In this document: piece by piece, positions 1 to 6,372 of the stretch
Numbering within the stretch: position 1 is the first letter of the stretch
How the letters are laid out: each line of letters begins with the position of its first letter
Origin: Fibrobacteraceae bacterium
GTDB taxonomy: Bacteria > Fibrobacterota > Fibrobacteria > Fibrobacterales > Fibrobacteraceae
NCBI GenBank assembly: GCA_023231365.1
Contig: JALNVO010000042.1
Span: 1-14,673 of the forward strand
Length of the DNA stretch: 14,673 nt
Direction of reading: 5' to 3'
Notes under the pieces: model-generated
What the model was told of the DNA's origin: nothing
Database searches by the model: none
The model's input: the letters and a program-made list of their open reading frames with translations, nothing else
Translations under genes and position numbers: made by a program

Positions 1-150
1 TCGCAAAGGTCGAATGCAGCGCAAAAGCTTGCTTTTGCATTGCTGAGACCCGGCGACTGGGCGAAGCCCACTATTGTGATGTGTTATTGACAATTTCATA
101 AAAATGAATTTTTAGAGGTACCCATTAGAAATTCATCAAGAGACTCTTTT
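1..150. other. Left-edge intergenic segment with small hairpins
   Basis: No complete gene is visible here. Two inverted repeats can be seen: GCAAAAGC (21-28) against GCTTTTGC (31-38), and GGGC (59-62) against GCCC (66-69) with a GAA loop. Frame 1 on the plus strand is open from base 1 to a TGA at 88-90 (29 codons, ending DWAKPTIVMCY), so the tail of a gene entering from the left is possible. I do not recognise it and the inverted repeats inside it argue equally for non-coding structure. Confidence 0.3.
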
Positions 151-189
151 AAAAACTAAAAGAGAATGCATATAACGGCATTCTCTTTT
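151..189 (-). terminator. Strong intrinsic terminator after the small ribosomal-type gene
   Basis: A perfect 12-bp inverted repeat is seen: AAAAGAGAATGC (158-169) and GCATTCTCTTTT (178-189) with an 8-base loop. Read on the minus strand, the second arm is followed by AGTTTTT, a U-rich tail. It lies 46 bases beyond the stop of the 31-residue gene, so it most likely ends the queP-queL-small gene transcript. A competing arm, CTCTTTT at 144-150, can also pair with AAAAGAG at 158-164. Confidence 0.85.
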
Positions 190-235
190 GCGTAAAGATG
201 ATTTACGATTGTCTTCGGAAAGAAGCAGGCTATTA

Positions 236-331
236 CTAGCGGAGTTTCTTCTTCTGACGATCACGACGACGACGTTTCTTACGCTTATGTGTCGCAATCT
301 TCTTACGCTTTCTTTTCTTTCCGCAAGGCAT
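236..331 (-). CDS. 31-aa AURKAIP1/COX24-domain (mS38/bS22-like) ribosomal protein
   Basis: This tiny gene encodes 31 residues, of which 20 are Lys or Arg (11 K, 9 R). It begins MPCGKKRKRKK, continues with IATHKRKK, and ends KKKLR. The MPCGKKRKR...ATHKRKK pattern is that of the short bacterial proteins annotated as AURKAIP1/COX24 domain-containing, related to the C-terminal part of the mitochondrial small-subunit protein mS38. Family knowledge suggests it binds rRNA in the 30S subunit; its exact role in this organism is not shown by the sequence. The ATG (329-331) has a GGAG ribosome-binding site about 7 bases upstream on the minus strand. It starts 87 bases after queL stops, and a strong terminator follows, so it is either the last gene of the queP-queL transcript or has its own promoter in that gap. 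Confidence 0.85.
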   Translation of the reverse strand: MPCGKKRKRKKIATHKRKKRRRRDRQKKKLR

Positions 332-418
332 ATTAAATCTCCGACGAGGGTTAAACTCAAATTGAACTCGGCAAAGAGAGAAAAAAATTCTGCTTTTGTC
401 AAGGGTCTTATCAGTTAT

Positions 419-1111
419 TTAGCCGACCCCGAGGTCGGTATTGTTCAAAAGAACTTCAATTCGGGGGTCTTTTTCAAGAATTGGTGCAATTTTTTTACTA
501 AACCACTCTGCAAGGTCTGGATCCCGCTTGATTCTTGTCCGGTTATTACAGAAAACGTTCACGCTGAAATATTCAAAGTATCGCTTGGCAATTTCGATGT
601 CGTGGAGGATCATTTCTTGGCTCTGGTCTTTGGTGCAACACAAAAGGCAGATTCCTTTAAAATAGCGGGCAATCTCCTGTGGAGTTGTTCCCGCAGGAAT
701 GCCCTTGTTCCAAATTTTGCGGGTGTTTTCGTCGAACGATTCCACTCCGCAGCGGAACTTGACATCCACCCCAGGGAAGAGTTTTGCAAAATCATTGAGC
801 TTCTTTGCATAAAGATAATGGGCTTCAAACCAGAGCACACGGATTTTTTTCTCTTGGACGATTTTTTGAATGAGCTCAAGAGTGCGCGGGTCGATTTCGA
901 AGCAGGACCCGGAGTTGATAATGTCGAGCGTGCCGAATTCGCCTGTAACGGAAGAAAGAATTTCTGAATTTACTTTGTATGGATCGACGCTCGTATCATC
1001 ATAGTAGTCGCAAAATGTGCATTTTTTCCAAATGCAGCCCGTTCCTTGGAGAAGCAAGAACTCCCGGGGAAGCTTTGTCGTAATTTTGGAATAGCGCTCA
1101 AGATTCTGCAT
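419..1111 (-). CDS. queL: Radical SAM protein, probable queuine lyase (QueL-like)
   Basis: A 230-residue radical SAM protein. The cluster-binding cysteines are seen at residues 26, 31 and 34 in GTGCIWKKCTFCDYY, giving CX4CX2C rather than the usual CX3CX2C. Other conserved-looking stretches are INSGSCFEI, LWFEAHYLY, KFRCGVESF, YFSVNVFCNN and the C-terminal NNTDLGVG. Family knowledge: a radical SAM subgroup in gut bacteria (QueL of Clostridioides difficile) cleaves queuine back to preQ1, which then enters tRNA by the bacterial TGT route. The assignment here rests on sequence impression plus context: its start overlaps the end of a YhhQ-type queuosine-precursor transporter by 14 bases, so the two are translationally coupled. 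A different radical SAM activity on a related deazapurine cannot be excluded. The cofactor would make it oxygen-sensitive, consistent with an anaerobe. Confidence 0.7.
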   Translation of the reverse strand: MQNLERYSKITTKLPREFLLLQGTGCIWKKCTFCDYYDDTSVDPYKVNSEILSSVTGEFGTLDIINSGSCFEIDPRTLELIQKIVQEKKIRVLWFEAHYLYAKKLNDFAKLFPGVDVKFRCGVESFDENTRKIWNKGIPAGTTPQEIARYFKGICLLCCTKDQSQEMILHDIEIAKRYFEYFSVNVFCNNRTRIKRDPDLAEWFSKKIAPILEKDPRIEVLLNNTDLGVG

Positions 1112-1805
1112 TTGCGTCTTGCTGAGGAATGTGCTTCTTTAATTTGTAAATAATAAGATAGGCAAACGGTGTTGCCGTGACAGCCTCAATCAACAATTTC
1201 ATCAGGTATTGGGCAACGATCATCGTCGCCAAATCTTTAGCAGGAGCTGTCCCCGCAAAGGCGAGTATTACGAAGAGCACAGTGTCGAATATGTACCCCA
1301 CCACGGAACTTCCGATTGTGCGTACCCAAAGGAAACTTCCCTTCGTCCATTCCCTGATTTTTACAAGCATCCATGCATTGGAGAGCTCTCCGAGTACGAA
1401 GGCAATGAGCGATGCGCACACGATCCGCGGAACATATGTGAATATTTTTGCGTATGCGTTTGCCGTCTCTGCTGTATAATCTGGATAGGGCAGAATGACC
1501 CCGATGGATGTGGAAAGAACAAGAATGATGTTGCAGAAGAAAGAAAGCAGAATGACTTTCCTTGCTGTGCGGAAGCCCCAGACTTCGGCGAGAACATCGC
1601 CGAGCATGTAGGCAAACGGGAATGTGACCGTACCTGCATCGAAAAGGGTGAGTCCGAAGACGGAGATGAGCTTGACCGCCATAATGTTAGCGGTTAAGTA
1701 TAAAGTAATTAATAGGCCTGTAATGATGAATAAAGCGTTCGAGCTAGAGAACACGCTATCGCTTTTTATCCGGTTTTTTACAGGGTTTTCCGAAACCTGG
1801 TTCAT
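1098..1805 (-). CDS. yhhQ: Queuosine precursor transporter, YhhQ/VUT family
   Basis: A 235-residue inner-membrane protein with about six hydrophobic segments. After a polar N-terminus of about 25 residues come TM1 (FIITGLLITLYLTANIMAVK) and the family pattern DAGTVTFPFAYMLGDVLAEVWG, which matches the DUF165/VUT transporters. E. coli YhhQ (221 residues) imports preQ0 and preQ1; homologues in other bacteria have shifted to queuine. The substrate here is probably queuine or preQ1, because the next gene looks like a queuine lyase. The ATG at 1803-1805 has GGA 6 bases upstream. The stop overlaps the next start by 14 bases. It is divergent from the peptide ABC operon with only 63 bases between the starts, so both promoters must lie in or near that gap. 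Confidence 0.85.
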   Translation of the reverse strand: MNQVSENPVKNRIKSDSVFSSSNALFIITGLLITLYLTANIMAVKLISVFGLTLFDAGTVTFPFAYMLGDVLAEVWGFRTARKVILLSFFCNIILVLSTSIGVILPYPDYTAETANAYAKIFTYVPRIVCASLIAFVLGELSNAWMLVKIREWTKGSFLWVRTIGSSVVGYIFDTVLFVILAFAGTAPAKDLATMIVAQYLMKLLIEAVTATPFAYLIIYKLKKHIPQQDANAES

Positions 1806-1868
1806 AGTGATCCAAATGTAGTTATTTCTTAAAAAATTTAAAGGAGAATCTTTCTAAATTACAATTTA

Positions 1869-2885
1869 ATGAAAGCGTATGTTATCCGCAGGCTTCTTCT
1901 AATGATTCCCACGATACTGGGGATTACGCTTGTATGTTTTGCGCTGGTGCAACTTATTCCTGGAGGACCAGTTGAAGAAATGATTGCCAAGGTACAATCG
2001 GCAGCTGCTGGCCACGGAGGTGTTTCGGCTTCCAAAGCCATCTCTCCAGAGCAGATTGCGCAGATTCAGAGCTATTTCGGGTTTGACGAACCCGCGTGGA
2101 AGCGCTATTTGATATGGCTTTGGAATGTTTGTCATCTGAACTTGGGTACGTCTTATACTTATGGACAACCTGTATGGACCGTTATTTCTTCCCGTTTTCC
2201 CATATCGCTTGCATTCGGGCTTTCTTCATTCTTTATTAGTTATCTTGTGTGTATTCCTCTCGGACTTGCCAAAGCGGTGAAGAATCACAGCTTCTTCGAT
2301 AAGGCTTCTTCGGCGGTAATCTTTTCGGGCTATGTGATGCCTGGCTATGCTTTGGGCATTCTTCTTATCATTTTTTTCGCTGGGGGCTCTTTTCTTAACA
2401 TTTTCCCCTTGGGCGGCATCGTTTCGGAAAATTTTGAAGAACTTTCCTTTTTTGAAAAAGTGGGCGATATTTTTATGCATTGGACGCTTCCGATGTTCTG
2501 TTATATGATTAGCGAGTTTGCGTTCCTTACGTTTTTAATGAAAAATAGCGTACTCGAAGAACTTGGCAGAGATTATATGCGGACTGCACTTGCCAAGGGT
2601 CTCTCGTTCCGTGAAGCTTTGGTGCGCCATGCCCTCCGCAATGCTCTTATTCCGATAGTAACGCGGCTTTCAGAAGTTTTCTCCTTGCTTTTTGCGGGAG
2701 CGCTTCTCATTGAAAAGGTTTTTGATATCGATGGAATGGGGCTTCTGTATTACAATTCGATGGTCAACCGCGATTACAATGTGGTGATGGGAGTGATCCT
2801 TCTTTCGAGTGTGCTCGCTATGTTCGGGCGTTTGTTTAGCGACATCCTTTATACTCTCGTCGATCCGAGAATCCGGTTCGGGTAA
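1869..2885 (+). CDS. yejB: Peptide/microcin C-type ABC permease, YejB-like
   Basis: A 338-residue inner-membrane permease of the oligopeptide ABC family (BPD_transp_1). The N-terminus, MKAYVIRRLLLMIPTILGI followed by ALVQLIPGGPVEEM, is typical of YejB/DppB proteins. The EAA-type coupling loop is at about residues 238-264 (TALAKGLSFREALVRHALRN) and the C-terminus is DPRIRFG. E. coli YejABEF imports peptides and microcin C; the substrate here is unknown but probably oligopeptide. The start is set by the family N-terminus; AAGGAG lies 22 bases upstream (1841-1846), too far for a standard ribosome-binding site, so initiation may rely on the AT-rich leader. The next gene begins 2 bases after the stop. 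Confidence 0.88.
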   Translation: MKAYVIRRLLLMIPTILGITLVCFALVQLIPGGPVEEMIAKVQSAAAGHGGVSASKAISPEQIAQIQSYFGFDEPAWKRYLIWLWNVCHLNLGTSYTYGQPVWTVISSRFPISLAFGLSSFFISYLVCIPLGLAKAVKNHSFFDKASSAVIFSGYVMPGYALGILLIIFFAGGSFLNIFPLGGIVSENFEELSFFEKVGDIFMHWTLPMFCYMISEFAFLTFLMKNSVLEELGRDYMRTALAKGLSFREALVRHALRNALIPIVTRLSEVFSLLFAGALLIEKVFDIDGMGLLYYNSMVNRDYNVVMGVILLSSVLAMFGRLFSDILYTLVDPRIRFG

Positions 2886-2887
2886 AA

Positions 2888-3928
2888 ATGCGAATAGTGA
2901 TCTCTCCCGAAATGAAAACCAAATGGGTGCGGTTCAAGAAAAACAAGATCGCAGTCCGCTCATTTTGGGCGCTTGTGATTATATATGCTTTTTCACTTCT
3001 TTCTCCTTGGCTTGTGAATGATGAACCCCTTTTAATGCGTTTCGAGGGCAAAACATATTTTCCCGCATTTGTCACTTATGCAGAAACGGAATTTGGCGGA
3101 ACGTATCAGACTGAACCGGATTATCTTCAGCTTATAGCAGAATCAAAAAAAGAAGGAAAGCACGTATGGGCTCTGATGCCGCTAGTGGCGCATGATCCGC
3201 TTAAAGCAGATCTTTCGGATAGCGGTACGCCTCCTTTTGCACCGAGTTTCAAACATTTACTGGGCACGGATGCAAATGGCCGCGATGTCCTTGCTAGGCT
3301 CATTCACGGATTTCGCATTTGTATGAGCTTCAGTTTGCTTTTGACTCTTTTGGGTACATTCTTAGGAATTGTCATTGGAGGCATTCAAGGCTATCTCGGC
3401 GGCAAGTGGGATATTTTTATGCAGCGCGGCATTGAAATTTGGTCGTCGCTTCCGTTTCTCTATGTAGTAATTCTCATCGGTTCCATTTATGGCCGTAGCT
3501 TTATTTTGCTCATCGGCATTATGGCTTTGTTCGATTGGGTTTCGCTTAGTTATTATATGCGTGGTGAATACCTCAAACTCCGTTCGCTCCCTTACGTGCG
3601 TGCAGCAAAGATGCTGGGGATGAGTTGGACTCATATATTTTTTAAGGAGATGCTTCCGAATGCGCTGACTCCTGTGATTTCTCTTTTTCCCTTCACTCTC
3701 ATCGGCGGTATTGGAAGCCTTACTGCACTCGATTTTTTGGGATTCGGACTTGAACCGCCCACGCCGAGTTGGGGTGAATTGATGAGCCAAGGGCTGAATA
3801 ATTTGTATGCCCCGTGGATTTCCATTAGTACAGTAGCAGCTCTTTTTGTAACTCTTCTCCTTACTGCGTTCGTCGGCGAAGGAATCCGTGATGCGATGGA
3901 CCCAAAATCGGGAGATCGTTATGAGTGA
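2888..3928 (+). CDS. yejE: Peptide/microcin C-type ABC permease, YejE-like
   Basis: A 346-residue permease partner of the preceding gene. Features seen: a first membrane segment near residues 22-42, then the YejE-type periplasmic insert (NDEPLLMRFEGKTYFP, FGGTYQTEPDYL), then HLLGTDANGRDVLARL at 123-137, which introduces the permease core. The EAA loop is near 238-263 (RAAKMLGMSWTHIFFKEMLPNA) and DFLGFGLEPPTPSWGELM follows at 282-299. The length matches E. coli YejE (about 341). With the YejB-like subunit it would form the transmembrane channel. The next gene, an ATPase, starts inside its last codons (8-base overlap), so the three genes form one translation-coupled operon. Confidence 0.88.
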   Translation: MRIVISPEMKTKWVRFKKNKIAVRSFWALVIIYAFSLLSPWLVNDEPLLMRFEGKTYFPAFVTYAETEFGGTYQTEPDYLQLIAESKKEGKHVWALMPLVAHDPLKADLSDSGTPPFAPSFKHLLGTDANGRDVLARLIHGFRICMSFSLLLTLLGTFLGIVIGGIQGYLGGKWDIFMQRGIEIWSSLPFLYVVILIGSIYGRSFILLIGIMALFDWVSLSYYMRGEYLKLRSLPYVRAAKMLGMSWTHIFFKEMLPNALTPVISLFPFTLIGGIGSLTALDFLGFGLEPPTPSWGELMSQGLNNLYAPWISISTVAALFVTLLLTAFVGEGIRDAMDPKSGDRYE

Positions 3929-4874
3929 AATTCGCAAAGTTCTCAGTGCAAAAGATATCTCCATTGCGTTTGGCTTGGAGAGCCCAGTACAGGTTACGGA
4001 TAAAGTATCTTTTGATATTTTTGAAGGTGAGTTCTTTGCGCTCGTCGGCGAATCGGGCTGCGGAAAGAGCGTAACTGCCATGAGTCTGCTCGGACTTTTG
4101 CCCCGCCCATCCGCCAAAGTCGTGAGCGGTGAAGCTTTGCTCGATGGTATTGATCTCTTAAGACTTTCGCTTCGCGATTTGCAAAAAGTGCGGGGTAAAA
4201 AAGTCTCCTGCATTTTCCAAGAACCTATGCAGGCGTTGGATCCCGTGTGCACCATAAAAAACCAGCTATTGGAAGTACTCCGTGAAGATTCTAAAGAGTC
4301 TGCCCTCCAAAAGATTCAAGATGGGCTTGCTGCTGCTGGCTTTGCCGATGTGGACCGCGTTCTCAAATCATATCCTTGTGAAATGTCTGGAGGAATGTTA
4401 CAACGTATTAGCATTGTGATGGCGCTCTTGCCGAAGCCGGAACTGATTATTGCTGACGAACCTACGACGGCATTAGATGTGACGGTACAAGCGTCTGTTC
4501 TATTGCTTTTAAAAAAAATGGCTGCAGAGTCTCATACTGCGGTGCTTCTCATTACGCACAATATGGGCCTAGTCTCTCAATATGCGGATCGTGTTGCTGT
4601 GATGTATGCTGGCCGCATTGTTGAATGTGGTTCCTGTGCGGATGTTATCAAGACTCCGATGCATCCTTACACGCAGGGGCTTATTTCTGCAATCCCCAAT
4701 GGTCGCTTTGACCTTTCACATATTGTTCCTATTCCGGGCTCGGTTCCATCGCCTGAGGCGTTTGTTTCAGGTTGTCGCTTTGCTGCAAGATGCCCAAAGG
4801 CGGACAAGGAATGCGAAGCTTTTCCTACTCGAAGGGGAAATGCGATCCATTGGGCGAACTGCTTTAAAATTTAA
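3921..4874 (+). CDS. Oligopeptide ABC transporter ATPase (DppD / YejF N-half type)
   Basis: A 317-residue ATPase powering the adjacent YejBE-type permeases. Seen in order: Walker A GESGCGKS (43-50), Q-loop FQEP (Gln100), signature MSGGMLQR (155-162), Walker B LIIADE (175-180), D-loop ALD and switch His213 in LLITHN. The C-terminal oligopeptide-transporter extension contains HPYTQGLISAIP and four cysteines (285, 291, 298, 314) as in DppD/OppD. The start chosen is ATG 3921, which has GGGAG 8 bases upstream; an in-frame ATG at 3888 lies deep inside yejE and lacks a matching site. E. coli YejF is a fused two-ATPase protein of about 529 residues; only one ATPase is here, so a DppF/OppF-like partner and the binding protein must come from elsewhere, or the subunit works as a homodimer. 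Confidence 0.88.
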   Translation: MSEIRKVLSAKDISIAFGLESPVQVTDKVSFDIFEGEFFALVGESGCGKSVTAMSLLGLLPRPSAKVVSGEALLDGIDLLRLSLRDLQKVRGKKVSCIFQEPMQALDPVCTIKNQLLEVLREDSKESALQKIQDGLAAAGFADVDRVLKSYPCEMSGGMLQRISIVMALLPKPELIIADEPTTALDVTVQASVLLLLKKMAAESHTAVLLITHNMGLVSQYADRVAVMYAGRIVECGSCADVIKTPMHPYTQGLISAIPNGRFDLSHIVPIPGSVPSPEAFVSGCRFAARCPKADKECEAFPTRRGNAIHWANCFKI

Positions 4875-4907
4875 AGCTTACCCTTATTCATGGACAAGTT
4901 CCTAATC

Positions 4908-6365
4908 TTAGAATTTAAAGCCCGCTTCTATTTCGATCGCGAATCCTGCGCGGAAGGGCGTTAAATTTTCTTCATTCATGATCGGACTAGAAACTTTTCC
5001 GCCTGGGGAGGCTTCCGAAGAAGATCCAGAAGAACTTCCCGAAGGGCTTGTTGAAGAATTTTTCTGCGAATTGTTCGAGGTTGTTATTTCCTCAAGTTTT
5101 TTTCGCAAGAATAGGGGTATAAATTGGGAACATTTAATTTGTGTATATAAAGCTTTTTGAGGACTTCCTAATTTAAGGGCTAGTTGCAAAATAGTCCCGG
5201 AAATTTTTAAATCTCCGTGATAAGGCGTATATTTTTTCTGTGATGTAATTAAGACATCAGTTTCATCTTGTTCGGTAATGTCTGCCTCTCCTTCCGAATA
5301 GAAGAAATCGCCAAAGGCTAGTGGAGAAAGAAGCCAACTATGAATAGGAATTTCCCATTCTTTTTGGATTTTGAGGTGTGCAAGATAAGCATGCGCATCT
5401 CCGTAAAGGCGGTAGTTCTTTCTGTAAAAGCTAAACGAGAGGGCTTCTGTCAATGAATAATCCAACAACCTGTTTGGAGCGAGAGTTTCTTCAAAACGTT
5501 TTGTTGTCTTAGAAATTTTCAAATAGCCTCGTGTATAGCCTGCATTGAATTTCCAATTTTTGTATTCTACGGATTCTTCTGCTCCGTTAAGTTCTGCTTC
5601 AATAGGAAGATAGAGAAAGCGTTTTGTATCTCCCTCGTAATAACGGACGCCAAAAAGATGCGCATTTAAATCCAGGTGGTAAAGTAGAATTTCAACACGG
5701 GAATCTTTTGCAGAATAAGCATAATCAAAAGTCCCTTTTCGGAGTAGGGAGGAATCGCGGAAAGCATAATGCTGCTTTCTGATCGGGGCTCGATCCGTTT
5801 GAAAATATTCACCATCGATTTTCCATTCGTGTTGCTTGTATTTTCCACCGGCAAAAATTCCTTTGGAAATATATTCCCCTTCGTATGAACCGCGAATCGT
5901 ATCGAGAAGTGAATTTTCTGTTTCGCTTATCCAATTTAAATTGAGTTTCCCAAAAGAGCCTCCGCCGATATTCACCCCAGCATAAGCAAGAGAATCGTTC
6001 CATTTGATTGCGGAAGAGGCTTTAGCCCGCATATAGGAGGTGTCTCCGGTAACGTTTGCGTTAATCGCTATCCACGGGAAATCTCCGGCAATGCCTGCTG
6101 TGGCCTCCGCTTTTCTTGTATCGCTTCTTATAGTCCAAAAATTTTCCCATCGCAAATGCAAGCGCGTTGCGCTGAACGCTGCGTATGCTTTGAAAGGCCC
6201 GTGATAGGCTGTATCCGAGGTTTGACAATTTTCAGCATCAGCCGAAATATACTTTCCTTTCCATAAAAAAAGCCCGCCGCAGCGGGCAATTCCCGCATCG
6301 CTCCATTCTGTCGCAAAAGAAAAAATTGCAGAAAAAAGAAGCAGTGCAGGAACTTTGAGCGTCAT
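4908..6365 (-). CDS. Putative outer-membrane beta-barrel protein
   Basis: A 485-residue protein I do not recognise by name. The chosen start (ATG 6363-6365) gives a signal peptide, MTLKVPALLLFSAIFSFA, with likely cleavage before TEWSD; a longer form beginning at 6413 would bury this signal and overlap the upstream gene. The body has alternating short beta-like stretches rich in Tyr, Trp and Lys (WKIDGEYFQTD, WKFNAGYTRGYLKI, YRLYGDAHAYLAHLKI) and the chain ends IEIEAGFKF; the terminal Phe is typical of BAM-inserted barrels. A Ser/Gly/Pro-rich linker lies at about 430-459, just before the last strands. It starts 7 bases after the stop of the lipoprotein gene, so the two are cotranscribed and probably act together in the outer membrane. 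No clear ribosome-binding site is seen, suggesting coupled translation. Confidence 0.6.
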   Translation of the reverse strand: MTLKVPALLLFSAIFSFATEWSDAGIARCGGLFLWKGKYISADAENCQTSDTAYHGPFKAYAAFSATRLHLRWENFWTIRSDTRKAEATAGIAGDFPWIAINANVTGDTSYMRAKASSAIKWNDSLAYAGVNIGGGSFGKLNLNWISETENSLLDTIRGSYEGEYISKGIFAGGKYKQHEWKIDGEYFQTDRAPIRKQHYAFRDSSLLRKGTFDYAYSAKDSRVEILLYHLDLNAHLFGVRYYEGDTKRFLYLPIEAELNGAEESVEYKNWKFNAGYTRGYLKISKTTKRFEETLAPNRLLDYSLTEALSFSFYRKNYRLYGDAHAYLAHLKIQKEWEIPIHSWLLSPLAFGDFFYSEGEADITEQDETDVLITSQKKYTPYHGDLKISGTILQLALKLGSPQKALYTQIKCSQFIPLFLRKKLEEITTSNNSQKNSSTSPSGSSSGSSSEASPGGKVSSPIMNEENLTPFRAGFAIEIEAGFKF

Positions 6366-6372
6366 AAACGAA

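Noticed and set aside
188..967. Plus-strand 259-codon open frame
   Set aside because: It lies opposite queL and the small basic gene, both of which have recognisable products and ribosome-binding or overlap signals; its protein shows no family features.
3362..4255. Minus-strand 297-codon open frame
   Set aside because: It is antisense to yejE and the ATPase, whose motifs are intact; its translation is low-complexity and unlike any family.
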